From Botryobacter ruber (lineage in GTDB: Bacteria > Bacteroidota > Bacteroidia > Cytophagales > Hymenobacteraceae): DNA of 64,000 bases. Made by a program: the position numbers and the translations under genes. Numbering within the stretch: the stretch's first letter is position 1; each line of letters opens with the position of its first letter. Below the pieces are notes generated by a model. The model had not been told where the DNA came from. It worked only from the letters and a program-made list of their open reading frames with translations, and did no database searches. The stretch spans positions 46,166 to 110,165 of the forward strand of contig NZ_QCZK02000057.1 of NCBI RefSeq assembly GCF_003347595.2, read 5' to 3'. This document shows, piece by piece, positions 8,234 through 16,743 of this stretch.

Positions 8234-8289
8234 GAGTTAGAGAGTTAGAGAGTTAGAGAGTTAGAAAGTTTGGGAGGTAGAGAGGTAGT
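8234..8289 (+). repeat. Octamer tandem repeat (GAGTTAGA)n
   Basis: Four perfect tandem GAGTTAGA units (8234-8265) followed by three degenerate units AAGTTTGG, GAGGTAGA and GAGGTAGT. It begins 8 bp after the PorE-like stop codon and is noncoding. Confidence 0.9.
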
Positions 8290-8292
8290 GAT

Positions 8293-8328
8293 TTTGTAGG
8301 GGTTGAAAATCTTCAACCCTATTACAAA
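8293..8328. repeat. Intergenic hairpin with GTAGGGG/CCCTATTAC arms
   Basis: TTTGTA then GGGTTGAA (left) pair with TTCAACCC then TACAAA (right) around a 4-5 nt loop, with a small bulge. It resembles the GTAGGGG-type hairpin arms at 41667 and 41918. Confidence 0.55.
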
Positions 8329-8346
8329 TGGCGCTAAAAAAGTCTT

Positions 8347-8375
8347 TTGCTCCTGCCACCATAGCCTCTGCTCCT
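8347..8375 (+). repeat. Dispersed 30-40 bp repeat, copy 2 (short)
   Basis: TCCTGCCACCATAGCCTCTG matches the core with a few substitutions and lacks the 5' TGCAC. It lies in the convergent gap between the PorE-like gene and gltA. Confidence 0.6.
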
Positions 8376-8538
8376 CATAATCTTGATTCGGCAGTAAATC
8401 ATAGTCATCAATCAAATCACATGAATCAGCGGTTCAGACAAATCCAATCCTGAAAATCCGTTAATTCTGTAAATCCTGATTCAGACAAACATAAAATCAC
8501 ACTCATCAGCGCCATCATTACCATCAACGGTCCTAAAG
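8376..8538. repeat. Low-complexity intergenic DNA with direct repeats
   Basis: T/C/A-rich sequence with short direct repeats: TTCAGACAAA occurs at 8433-8442 and again at 8480-8489, and AATCCTGA-like units recur between them. No ORF is convincing. Confidence 0.5.
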
Positions 8539-8580
8539 CAAAACGCCGGCTACTTTGCAGCAGCCGGCGTTTTGTTTTTA
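8539..8580. terminator. Bidirectional terminator between the PorE-like gene and gltA
   Basis: Perfect 13-bp stem CAAAACGCCGGCT (8539-8551) / AGCCGGCGTTTTG (8562-8574) with a 10-nt loop and T-rich 3' flank. It lies just beyond the gltA stop on the minus strand. Confidence 0.9.
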
Positions 8581-8600
8581 TTAATTTTAGAAGCTAAAGC

Positions 8601-9887
8601 TTATCGCTCGTTGATCGGAACATAGTTGCGCTCCGTAGCACCAACATAAATTTGGCGCGGACGACCGATTGGCTCTTTCTGCTCACGCATCTCTTTCCAC
8701 TGGGCAATCCAGCCTGGCAGACGACCCAATGCAAACATAACGGTGAACATGTTGGTTGGAATACCGATGGCACGGTAAATAATGCCGGAGTAGAAGTCCA
8801 CGTTCGGGTACAGCTTGCGATCGATGAAATACTGGTCGGTAAGCGCAGCCTCTTCCAGTTCCTTGGCAATACCCAGGATCGGATCCTTGATGCCCAGGGC
8901 ACCCAATACATCATCAGCCGTCTTTTTGATGATTTTAGCGCGCGGGTCAAAGTTTTTGTACACCCGGTGGCCAAAGCCCATCAGACGGAACGGATCGTTT
9001 TTGTCTTTTGCTTTCGCAATGAATTTCTTCGAATCGCCACCATCCGCTTTAATCTGCTCCAGCATTTCGATTACAGCTTGGTTGGCACCACCATGTAATG
9101 GACCCCAAAGGGCGCTGATACCGGCAGAAACAGAAGAATAAAGGCTGGCATTAGCTGAACCTACCAGACGAACCGTAGAAGTTGAGCAGTTCTGTTCGTG
9201 GTCGGCGTGCAGGATAAGCAGTTTATTTAAAGCATCTACAACCACTGGATTAATCTGGTACTCTTCCGTTGGAAAAGCGAACATCATGTTCAGGAAGTTG
9301 GAGCAGTAATCGAGTCTGTTTTTCGGGTAAATAACAGGGTGCCCAACCGAATTCCTGTAAGACCAGGCGGCGATGGTAGAGAGCTTGGCCAGTAAGCGTA
9401 CAATGGTACGGTCTACTTCGTCGGTCGTCTGGTTCGGATTTACAGATTCCGGGTAGAAGGCGGTAAGGGAGCTCACCAGGGCCGAAAGAATTCCCATCGG
9501 GTGCGCCGCAGAAGGAAAACCATCCAGAATCTTACGCATGTCTTCATTCACAAGGGTATGGCGCTTAATCCGGTTGTTGAACTGGTCCAACTCGTCGGCG
9601 GTAGGCAAAGAGCCATATATCAAAAGGTAAGCCACTTCAATGAAGTTCGACTTCTCGGCAAGCTGCTCAATAGGATAGCCTCTGTAGCTCAAAATACCTT
9701 TCTCTCCATCCAGGAACGTAATGGCGCTGGTAGTAGCACCCGTATTTTTATAACCGGAATCCAGGGTTACATAACCGGTTTCGGCTCGGAGAGAGGAGAT
9801 ATCGATTGCTTTTTCTTCTTCAGTACCTACAATTATTGGCAGCTTGTAGGATTTACCTTCTAAATTTAATTCAGCGAAATCTGACAT
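8601..9887 (-). CDS. gltA: Citrate synthase
   Basis: Condenses acetyl-CoA and oxaloacetate to citrate at the entry of the TCA cycle. The 428-residue length and sequence fit the hexameric type II (bacterial) enzymes. The catalytic triad is visible: His in HADHEQNCSTS, His in GPLHGGANQ, and Asp in NVDFYSG. It is a single-gene transcript: a strong terminator follows it, and 516 bp separate its start from the next gene. The upstream strand contains no clear TAnnTTTG box. Confidence 0.96.
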   Translation of the reverse strand: MSDFAELNLEGKSYKLPIIVGTEEEKAIDISSLRAETGYVTLDSGYKNTGATTSAITFLDGEKGILSYRGYPIEQLAEKSNFIEVAYLLIYGSLPTADELDQFNNRIKRHTLVNEDMRKILDGFPSAAHPMGILSALVSSLTAFYPESVNPNQTTDEVDRTIVRLLAKLSTIAAWSYRNSVGHPVIYPKNRLDYCSNFLNMMFAFPTEEYQINPVVVDALNKLLILHADHEQNCSTSTVRLVGSANASLYSSVSAGISALWGPLHGGANQAVIEMLEQIKADGGDSKKFIAKAKDKNDPFRLMGFGHRVYKNFDPRAKIIKKTADDVLGALGIKDPILGIAKELEEAALTDQYFIDRKLYPNVDFYSGIIYRAIGIPTNMFTVMFALGRLPGWIAQWKEMREQKEPIGRPRQIYVGATERNYVPINER

Positions 9888-10246
9888 GATTAAGTTTTTT
9901 TGTCCGTAATGTGTCTCTTATAAGGAAGCGAAATTATGTAAAAATGTCTGAAAATGAAATTTAGAAAGTATTATCTAAATAAAATATTTCAGACCGCCCG
10001 AAAAAGCCTTATTTTCAGGGGTTATTCCTGCTGTGTTACCCGGACTTTGGGGCGGTTCGTTCCGAAAAAACAGGCCTGTCGCGGCACTATCAGCCGTTTG
10101 CCCCCGGAGCAGGTACTAACCGGTAACTCCACGGCTGCAAGTTGCGCTGCCGCTCTACATCCATGGCACATCACCCGCCTTCCATAGCCCGTACGGATAT
10201 CCACCGGCAGTTACAAAAATATTTTATGTAAAATTTAAGAAATAAT
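9888..10246. other. Intergenic region upstream of gltA with no recognised gene
   Basis: About 360 bp between gltA and the LacI promoter. Bases 10000-10190 are more GC-rich than the flanks and have short open frames on both strands, but none shows a recognisable domain or codon pattern; a decayed gene cannot be excluded. Confidence 0.4.
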
Positions 10247-10277
10247 TTTGTGTTTTTAAAAAGTTTACTTACATTTG
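10247..10277 (+). promoter_or_regulatory. Promoter of the LacI-family regulator gene
   Basis: TTTG (10247-10250), a 19-bp spacer, then TACATTTG (10270-10277): an exact match to the Bacteroidota primary sigma consensus TTTG-N19-TAnnTTTG. Predicted transcription start is near 10284, giving a 120-nt leader. Confidence 0.7.
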
Positions 10278-10285
10278 TAATGAAA

Positions 10286-10299
10286 CTAACGATTGTTAG
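10286..10299. promoter_or_regulatory. Operator-like near palindrome at the lacI transcription start
   Basis: CTAACGATTGTTAG, a 14-bp inverted repeat with one mismatch, sits on the predicted transcription start. A related AACGATTGTTAAC occurs at 23251-23263 before xylB. Confidence 0.4.
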
Positions 10300-10358
10300 G
10301 GGTAAGCGATATTTTTGAAAGCCGGTAAAGGGTAGCCAAAAATATTTTTTTACAAGCC

Positions 10359-10378
10359 TTGCTTAAACGATTAAGCTA
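10359..10378. promoter_or_regulatory. LacI operator site 1
   Basis: TTGCTTAAACGATTAAGCTA is a near-copy of the perfect palindrome before the first fructokinase gene (11446). It is centred 36 bp before the regulator ATG, suggesting autoregulation. Confidence 0.6.
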
Positions 10379-10403
10379 GCGAAATATACTGAACCGAAAA
10401 GCC

Positions 10404-11426
10404 ATGAAAGCATCCCTGAAAGATATAGCGAAAAAAGTAGGCGTTTCAACCGCACTGGTTTCCTATGTTATCAACGGCAAGGAACGGGAGATGCGGGTAG
10501 GAGAGGAGATGGTGGCCCGGATTAAAAAGGCAGCCCGGGAACTGAATTACCAGCCAAACCAGATAGCCAAAAGCCTGAAGAGCGGCAAAACGCTTACCAT
10601 TGGTTTTATTGTGGCAGATATTTCAAATACCTTTTTCGCAAACCTGGCGCGCATCATCGAAGACGAAGCCAAAAAAAGCAATTATACCGTGATCTTTGGC
10701 AGCTCCGACGAAACGCCTGAAAATGCCTGGAACCTGATGACGGTGTTGCTTAACCGCCAGGTAGACGGTTTTATCATTGCGCCTACGGTTAACTCCGAAG
10801 CACAGATCAAGTACCTGCAGGAAAAAAACATTCCTTTTGTGCTCATAGACCGTTACCTGCCGGATCTGCCGGCCAATTATGTCGCGCTGGATAATTATAA
10901 AGCTGCCTTCGATGCCGTATCGCTTCTGATCCGGAATGGACGCAGGCGCATCGGGATGGTAAATTACGACACCAGCCTTTTTCACCTGCAGGAACGTTCG
11001 CGGGGCTATAAGCAGGCGCTGACAGAAAACAAGCTGCAGGTGGAGCCCGTATTGCTGCAGGAGATCCGGGAGAGCCACCTCAAAGAGGATATCAAAGAAG
11101 CCCTGGATAGTTTCCGGGCACTCGAGCCGCCGGTTGACGCGATATTCTTTCCTTCAAACAAATTAACAGTTACCGGTTTAAAATACATTCGCGACCTGAA
11201 GCTGAAAGTGCCGGATGATATTGCCGTGGTGGGCTTTGATGAAACCGATGCCTACGATCTTTTTTACTGCCCGATAACGTATGTTCGTCAGCCCATGGCG
11301 GCTTTCGGGAAACAGGCAGTCGAACTTTTACTCAAGAACATCGAAAGCAATAAAAACATAACGCAGCTCAACCTGGAGGCGACCCTCGTGGTGCGCGCAT
11401 CAAGCGGCGGCATGCCCGATAAGTAA
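10404..11426 (+). CDS. LacI-family transcriptional regulator of the ketohexose cluster
   Basis: A 340-residue repressor-type regulator. The N-terminal LacI helix-turn-helix is LKDIAKKVGVSTALVSYVIN, and the hinge region ends near residue 60 (IAKSLKSGKT). A periplasmic-binding-protein-like sugar sensor domain fills the rest (GFIVADISNTFFANLARIIE, VDGFIIAPT, AVVGFDETDAYDL). It lies directly upstream of fructokinase, permease, epimerase and porin genes. A shared palindrome (TTGCTTAAACG...) occurs before this gene and before both fructokinase genes, so it probably regulates itself and that set. The inducer is unknown; a fructose-type sugar or its phosphate is the natural guess. Confidence 0.88.
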   Translation: MKASLKDIAKKVGVSTALVSYVINGKEREMRVGEEMVARIKKAARELNYQPNQIAKSLKSGKTLTIGFIVADISNTFFANLARIIEDEAKKSNYTVIFGSSDETPENAWNLMTVLLNRQVDGFIIAPTVNSEAQIKYLQEKNIPFVLIDRYLPDLPANYVALDNYKAAFDAVSLLIRNGRRRIGMVNYDTSLFHLQERSRGYKQALTENKLQVEPVLLQEIRESHLKEDIKEALDSFRALEPPVDAIFFPSNKLTVTGLKYIRDLKLKVPDDIAVVGFDETDAYDLFYCPITYVRQPMAAFGKQAVELLLKNIESNKNITQLNLEATLVVRASSGGMPDK

Positions 11427-11445
11427 GGGAAATTTTTTTGATTCT

Positions 11446-11465
11446 TTGCTTAAACGTTTAAGCAA
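11446..11465. promoter_or_regulatory. LacI operator site 2 (perfect palindrome)
   Basis: TTGCTTAAACGTTTAAGCAA is a perfect 20-bp palindrome with a central CG, typical of LacI-family operators. It lies 20 bp after the regulator stop and 86 bp before the fructokinase ATG. A TTG within it opens an upstream extension of the kinase frame, which is therefore rejected as the start. Confidence 0.7.
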
Positions 11466-11550
11466 GTGTTATAATATATATTTTCGGCTGTTATGCCTGA
11501 AACAGCCCGTGTACAGACAACTATTCACTCACCATCAAAAGATAAGTGTC

Positions 11551-12498
11551 ATGAAAAAAACTACCGAACGAAAAAACGTCATTTGTTTTGGAGAAATCTT
11601 ATGGGACATTCTCCCCGCTTCTGCCCAACCCGGTGGTGCCCCTATGAATGTGGCGTATCACCTGAACAAACTCCAGGTGCAGGCCCACCTGGTCAGCCGG
11701 ACCGGACAGGACGAGCCAGGGAAACAGCTAAGGAACCTGCTAACGGAATGGGGGCTGCCCGTAACCTACTGCGGAACCGATGCGGTTTATCCGACAAGTG
11801 AGGTGCATGCGCGCGTTAACGCGCACCATGAGGTAAGTTATGAGATTCTGTACCCGGTGGCCTGGGATTTTATCTCTTACCAGAGCCGTTACAGCGATTT
11901 ACTTGCCAGCGCCGATGCCCTTGTGTTCGGAAGCCTGGTTACCCGAAACGAAACCTCACGCGCCACCCTCTTTAAGCTGCTGGAAAAATCCGGGTACAAC
12001 GTGTTTGATGTGAACCTACGTGCACCCCACTATGCGCCCGAACATGTAAAGCAGCTGCTGCAAGCCACCGATTTGCTGAAACTGAACGAGCATGAGCTAA
12101 TACTTATCACAGACTGGCTGAGCAGCTCCTGTTCTTCCGAGGCAGACCGCATACAGCTTTTGCAGGAAAAATTCGGCATCCAGGAAATAATTGTCACAAA
12201 AGGCAGCAGGGGCGCCTCCTTCTTCACACCGCATGCGCAGTTAGATTGTGCAGCCTGTAAAGTAGAAGTAGCAGACACTGTAGGCAGCGGCGATGCCTTT
12301 CTGGCGGCTTTTCTGGCGAAACGCTTACAAGGCAACACGGCTGAGGTGGCCTTGGCTTACGCTGCTGCATTAGGCGGGTTTGTTACCAGGAACCACGGCG
12401 CCTGCCCGGACTATACGCTTTCCGAACTGGAGGAATTTAAGCAAAGCCAGGAGGCAGCTAAGCTTACCTGCCCGGAAACACTACTGCAGGTGCTTTAG
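11551..12498 (+). CDS. PfkB-family fructokinase 1
   Basis: A 315-residue ribokinase/PfkB-fold sugar kinase, probably ATP-dependent fructokinase producing fructose 6-phosphate. The N-terminal substrate motif PGGAPMNVAYHL and the C-terminal signature DTVGSGDAFLAAFLA (catalytic Asp in GSGDAF) are clear. ATG 11551 (MKKTTERKNVICFGEILWD) is chosen; the longer frame from TTG 11446 runs through the operator. It is a close paralogue of the kinase at 16744, with most residues identical through the core. It is followed within 82 bp by the permease. Specificity could be another ketose or 2-keto-3-deoxy sugar, but the sequence and setting fit fructokinase best. Confidence 0.85.
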   Translation: MKKTTERKNVICFGEILWDILPASAQPGGAPMNVAYHLNKLQVQAHLVSRTGQDEPGKQLRNLLTEWGLPVTYCGTDAVYPTSEVHARVNAHHEVSYEILYPVAWDFISYQSRYSDLLASADALVFGSLVTRNETSRATLFKLLEKSGYNVFDVNLRAPHYAPEHVKQLLQATDLLKLNEHELILITDWLSSSCSSEADRIQLLQEKFGIQEIIVTKGSRGASFFTPHAQLDCAACKVEVADTVGSGDAFLAAFLAKRLQGNTAEVALAYAAALGGFVTRNHGACPDYTLSELEEFKQSQEAAKLTCPETLLQVL

Positions 12499-12580
12499 CC
12501 CCGGCAACGTTAAATGCCTTATCAAATCCAGAAATATCTATAAAAAACGGTTACATGTTTCATCTTTAATTTTTACGGTT

Positions 12581-13876
12581 ATGCCACAGTTAATGACAAT
12601 GCCGCGCAAGCAGGCTGCCACACAAGCGGTACAGAACAAACCTTCGTTCACCGACAGGAAGTATGTTGTTACGCTCATTTTTGTTACCTCCCTGTTCATG
12701 CTCTGGGGAATTGCGATTACCATGGGCGATGTCCTGAACCGCCATTTCCAGAATGTTCTGCATGTGTCCAAAGCTGAATCCGGGATGGTACAATTCTCGA
12801 TCTTCGGCGCCTATGCCATCATGGGTATTCCGGCGGGTCTGTTTATGAAACGCTTTGGCTATAAAAAAGGCGTGTTGCTGGGGCTGTTCCTCTATGCCAG
12901 CGGCGCCTTCCTGTTTATACCTGCAGCGGATGCGGCTTCCTTTGGTTTTTTCAGAATTGCCTTGTTCATTCTGGCCTGCGGACTGGCCACCTTAGAGGCT
13001 GTGGCGCACCCGTTTGTGGCTAGCCTCGGCGACCAGCGCACCAGCGACCAGCGCCTGAACTTTGCCCAGGCTTTCAACGGGCTGGGTGCTGTGTTGGGCC
13101 CGTTGATCGGCGGTTTTTTCATTCTTAGTGTAGCCAATGGGGTGGAGAGCGGTTTAGATGCCGTGAAGTTATTATACATGGCCATCGGCACCGTTATCGC
13201 CCTCATTGCCATCGCGTTTTCTTTCGTTAAAGTGCCTGCCCTTACCGACCCACATGCAACGGATGCTTCCGATGATGAAACAAGTGAGACCGGTGCCATG
13301 GCTGTATCCCAACAAACGCCTAAAAAATTACACCAGCACAGGCACTTTGTTTGGGCGGTGGTAACCCAGTTCTTTAATGTGGCTGCACAAGGAGGTACCT
13401 GGGCATTCTTCATCAACTATGGCGTTGAAAAGATTCCGGGCCTGACCGACGAGCGTGCGGCCTATTACTTTGCCTTCAGCATGGTGCTGATGATGGTGGG
13501 CCGTTTTATTGGCACCTTTGTCATGCGCTTCGTGGCTCCCAACAAACTGCTGGCCGTTAATGCGCTCATCAACATTGTGTTGTGCGTGGTAGTAGCGCAA
13601 AGCTGGGGCTGGACTTCTTTTGTTGCCCTCATGATGCTTAACTTCTTCTTCAGCATTATGTATCCCACTATTTTCAGCCTGGGCCTGAAGAACCTGGGTG
13701 TACACACGCAGCAGGCATCTTCATTTATGGTGATGGGCGTAGTAGGTGGCGCTTTGTTTCCGCCGGTGATGGGTATCGTGGCCAATCACGATGTGGCTAC
13801 CGCGTATTACCTGCCTGTTATTTGCTATGCCATCATTTTCCTGTTTGGCTACACCCTTTACAAAGTCAGGAAATAG
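12581..13876 (+). CDS. FHS-family sugar:H+ symporter (MFS)
   Basis: A 431-residue inner-membrane transporter with about 12 hydrophobic segments, beginning YVVTLIFVTSLFMLWGIAI. The first-helix region (MLWGIAITMGDVLNRHFQ) resembles the WG-x-N-D-x-L-x-x-x-F-Q pattern of fucose/glucose-galactose permeases. A cytoplasmic central loop of charged residues (about 225-250) separates the two six-helix halves. The open frame reaches back to 12380 inside the kinase gene, but ATG 12581 is the first plausible start. Its place between fructokinase and a ketose 3-epimerase suggests that it imports fructose or a rare ketohexose; this specificity is inference. Confidence 0.85.
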   Translation: MPQLMTMPRKQAATQAVQNKPSFTDRKYVVTLIFVTSLFMLWGIAITMGDVLNRHFQNVLHVSKAESGMVQFSIFGAYAIMGIPAGLFMKRFGYKKGVLLGLFLYASGAFLFIPAADAASFGFFRIALFILACGLATLEAVAHPFVASLGDQRTSDQRLNFAQAFNGLGAVLGPLIGGFFILSVANGVESGLDAVKLLYMAIGTVIALIAIAFSFVKVPALTDPHATDASDDETSETGAMAVSQQTPKKLHQHRHFVWAVVTQFFNVAAQGGTWAFFINYGVEKIPGLTDERAAYYFAFSMVLMMVGRFIGTFVMRFVAPNKLLAVNALINIVLCVVVAQSWGWTSFVALMMLNFFFSIMYPTIFSLGLKNLGVHTQQASSFMVMGVVGGALFPPVMGIVANHDVATAYYLPVICYAIIFLFGYTLYKVRK

Positions 13877-13934
13877 GTTACAAGTTGTCTGCACTTCCTG
13901 TCGAATTCATTTTTACAGTTAATTTATTTCAGTC

Positions 13935-14813
13935 ATGATACAATACGGAGCTTCAATACTTTCCTGGATCCCGGCCTGGTCGCCGGAGGGCGGACTGTAT
14001 GCCATTCAGAAAACTGCCGCCTGCGGCTTTGATATGCTTGAAATCCTGTTGCCCGCCTCCCTGGATTTCGATGCCGGAAAGGTAAAAAAACAATTAACCC
14101 TGCATGGGCTGGAAGGAAGATGCTCATTCATACTTCCGTCCGATTGCCATTTACCCGCGCACCCAGCCCGGGCTGCCCGGCTACTAAAAGCAGCTTTAAA
14201 CAAAGTAGAGGCAATGGAAGGCGACTTTCTGGGGGGCGTGCTGTATTCCTCTATCGGCACTTTTACCGGAAATCCCTGCACAGGAACCGAGTTAACCATC
14301 GTGGAGGATGTGCTGGGCGAGGTAGCTGCCTACGCCGGAGCGCGCGGCATTACGGTCGCCTTGGAACCTATTAACCGCTATGAAAGCTATGTGTTCACGT
14401 CGGCTGCTGAAGTGCTTTACCTGCTGCAACGTATGAACCTAAAGAACCTGGCGCTTCACCTCGACACGTTTCATATGAACATCGAAGAAAGCAGCTTCTA
14501 TAGCCCGGTAATACTGGCCGGAGACCTGCTGCAGCATGTACACATCACAGAAAGCGACCGCGGCATGCTGGGAGAAGGCAACGTGCGCTGGGATGACCTG
14601 TTCCGGGGACTACAGGAAATCCACTATGCCGGTCCGCTGGTACTGGAAAATTTCTCATCTCATATTACTGAATTGGTTGGTCCCACCTCGCTCTGGCGTC
14701 CGTCCCGCTACACGCCCGAAGAGCTGGCAAAAGGGAGCCTGGCTTTTATGCAACAAATGGCAGAAAAATGGGGACTCCGGCAGGATTGTGCAACAGCACC
14801 GGCCCTGCTGTAA
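13935..14813 (+). CDS. D-psicose/D-tagatose 3-epimerase-type sugar isomerase
   Basis: A 292-residue TIM-barrel epimerase of the sugar phosphate isomerase/epimerase superfamily. The metal ligands of D-psicose 3-epimerases are all present with matching spacing: Glu144 (LEPINRYE), Asp177 (HLDTFHMNIEE), His203 (HVHITESDRG) and Glu238 (LVLENF). Substrate-contact residues Glu150, His180 and Arg209 are also kept. The family interconverts D-fructose with D-psicose (allulose) and D-tagatose with D-sorbose. The gene sits 58 bp after a sugar permease and is flanked by two fructokinases, which fits conversion of a rare ketose to fructose. L-ribulose 3-epimerase activity cannot be excluded. Confidence 0.8.
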   Translation: MIQYGASILSWIPAWSPEGGLYAIQKTAACGFDMLEILLPASLDFDAGKVKKQLTLHGLEGRCSFILPSDCHLPAHPARAARLLKAALNKVEAMEGDFLGGVLYSSIGTFTGNPCTGTELTIVEDVLGEVAAYAGARGITVALEPINRYESYVFTSAAEVLYLLQRMNLKNLALHLDTFHMNIEESSFYSPVILAGDLLQHVHITESDRGMLGEGNVRWDDLFRGLQEIHYAGPLVLENFSSHITELVGPTSLWRPSRYTPEELAKGSLAFMQQMAEKWGLRQDCATAPALL

Positions 14814-15091
14814 CAAGGAACGTACCTGCACTGCCCGCCGTCCGAATCCTCTACCTGCCGGCTGAAACAGAACCGGAACATACTTGCTGCTGCTGCACTA
14901 CTTACCCTAACACCGGCTGATCAACTCCTCTTCCTGGCTTCTTAAGCTGTTCCGGCAATCTGCCTGGGTGGCCAGGAAGGGTACACAGTTTTTACTTCCT
15001 CGTAAGGAGGCGGGTGTCGTAAGGCTTCCGTCATCCTTTGAACGCTTGCCTCTCTCAGCTTCAGGTTATCATTTTTATTTCTTATTTTATC

Positions 15092-16489
15092 ATGAAAGCA
15101 ATCAGACAAATCTTGCTCACAGGTATGCTGTTGCCGTTGAGCATTGGCTTTAGTAATGCCCAAGTCGTAACAAACAAACATTTTTCGTTGGGGACAACCG
15201 GCAGAATAGGCGCCATCGTTTCGCCGGGAATCGCAGGCAAAACAGGTAAACCGCTGAATCTGCACGGACAAGGTTCTATCGGAGGTAGACTGGAGCAAGG
15301 CGATTATTTTGACCTGATGCCCAGCATTCATTTTACCCCTGTTACTGTAAAGGAAGATACCACGTATATTGACTTTCAGGTAAGAATGGGCGTGTACCCG
15401 TCGGGCGGCCAGTTCCTGGGAAACGTAACCTCCCGCTCTACCGACGGACTTACCATCGCCATGCCCGAAGCTTATGTAGAGGCACGTAACATCGTGGGCA
15501 GTAACTGGTCTGCCTGGGCAGGTGCCCGGTACAGGCGCTACGATGACATTCACATCAACGATTACTTTTATTTTGACGACCACTCCTCGCAGGGCTTTGG
15601 CATTGGCCGGAAACAGACAGAACTTACCGTGCTCTTCCCGGCGTTCTCAGATGGCGGCGCATCCGCCACGCCTTATGCCTATCCTGCAGCAGGAAAGGGC
15701 AGTACACAGACAGCCATCCGGCAGCGTACCATCGTCATAGGCGAGCATACCATAAACCTGCCTTACCAAAACCGCGTCAAGTTCCTGGGTGAATACCATA
15801 GCTTGCCGGCTGTTAGAAGCGATTCCATTGCTTACCCCGAAGATAAGGGCTGGGTAATTGGAGCAAAACTGAGCACGGACCTGCCAACAACTAAAAAAGG
15901 ATCATTCAACCAGCTGGCTGTCAGGTACGGCAAAGGCATTGCCAACGGCGGCGATGGAGGCAACACCTTTACCTGGGCAACATACGGCGCTCCCGACACG
16001 GAAACAAGGCAGTTTACCAACGCCCGTTCACTGGCCGTTGTAGAGCATTTCCTGCTGAATCTATCAAATAAATTCAGCCTGAACGGGTATGCGTTGTATA
16101 CCAACAGCAGGGGAGGAGCCGCGGCCACTGGTAAGGTCCGGAACCAGGCAGGCAACTTCGTGTATAACAGCAAAACCGACCTGGCTGTGGGCTTCCGTAG
16201 CTTTGTTTATCTTACGGACTGGTTCCACCTGTTAAACGAGCTGCACTACACGTCGCGTACTGACGGCGACCAGCCCGCTGCAGAAATGATCAAATTTACG
16301 ATTGCGCCCACCCTGGTGCCAACAGCCTCCCGCGACCCATGGGCACGACCCCATATCCGGCTGGTGGTAAGCACAGCAAAATATAACACGTTCGCTTCTG
16401 AAAATACCAGTTCCGACTACCTGCAGCAGGCTGCCGGCAGAAACTGGGGAGTCACGTTAGGTGTCAGATCGGAATGGTGGCTGTTTTAG
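15092..16489 (+). CDS. LamB-type carbohydrate porin
   Basis: A 465-residue outer-membrane protein. The signal peptide MKAIRQILLTGMLLPLSIGF ends at SNAQ; ATG 15092 is chosen over an upstream frame start at 15038. The body is rich in alternating polar/aromatic strands and ends in the aromatic GVRSEWWLF, typical of porin C-termini. The segment WAGARYRRYDDIHINDYFYF matches the maltoporin/sucrose porin block around GxRYYxRxDxHxxDFYYW. Family members pass sugars by facilitated diffusion. It follows the epimerase by 278 bp with no terminator between. Bacteroidota usually use SusC/SusD for glycans, so a LamB-type porin here is notable. Confidence 0.75.
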   Translation: MKAIRQILLTGMLLPLSIGFSNAQVVTNKHFSLGTTGRIGAIVSPGIAGKTGKPLNLHGQGSIGGRLEQGDYFDLMPSIHFTPVTVKEDTTYIDFQVRMGVYPSGGQFLGNVTSRSTDGLTIAMPEAYVEARNIVGSNWSAWAGARYRRYDDIHINDYFYFDDHSSQGFGIGRKQTELTVLFPAFSDGGASATPYAYPAAGKGSTQTAIRQRTIVIGEHTINLPYQNRVKFLGEYHSLPAVRSDSIAYPEDKGWVIGAKLSTDLPTTKKGSFNQLAVRYGKGIANGGDGGNTFTWATYGAPDTETRQFTNARSLAVVEHFLLNLSNKFSLNGYALYTNSRGGAAATGKVRNQAGNFVYNSKTDLAVGFRSFVYLTDWFHLLNELHYTSRTDGDQPAAEMIKFTIAPTLVPTASRDPWARPHIRLVVSTAKYNTFASENTSSDYLQQAAGRNWGVTLGVRSEWWLF

Positions 16490-16516
16490 CTGTTTTCATG
16501 CGCTTTTTTTACTTGG

Positions 16517-16554
16517 TTAGTTCTGCTGCACCTGCCACCATACCCGCTGCTGCT
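16517..16554 (+). repeat. Dispersed 30-40 bp repeat, copy 3
   Basis: Long copy: AGTTCTGCTGCACCTGCCAC at its 5' end, then CATACCCGCTGCTGCT. It lies 27 bp after the porin stop codon. Confidence 0.8.
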
Positions 16555-16614
16555 CTTCCATGGAAGCAGGTTTTGTACGATACCCGTAATTAAGGGAACT
16601 TTATTGCTGTTAAT

Positions 16615-16634
16615 TTGCTTAAACGTTAAAGCAA
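16615..16634. promoter_or_regulatory. LacI operator site 3
   Basis: TTGCTTAAACGTTAAAGCAA differs by one base from the palindrome at 11446. It lies 110 bp before the second fructokinase. A separate palindrome TAACCGGTTA occurs at 16675-16684. Confidence 0.6.
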
Positions 16635-16743
16635 ACCTGATTAGCATCCTTTTTTACAAATAGGACGCGCAGAATAACCGGTTACCGGTGAAGAGAGTAA
16701 ATTGATCAGGCTTGCAAAGCATCATGTATAAAATGACAGCATT

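Noticed and set aside
9954..10187. Short ORF in the gltA-lacI gap
   Set aside because: No domain, starts at the edge of the gltA upstream region and overlaps an equally plausible frame on the other strand.
14814..15091. Possible terminator or regulatory hairpin between the epimerase and porin genes
   Set aside because: Only a weak 6-bp pairing (CCTGGC/GCCAGG) without a T-tract is visible.
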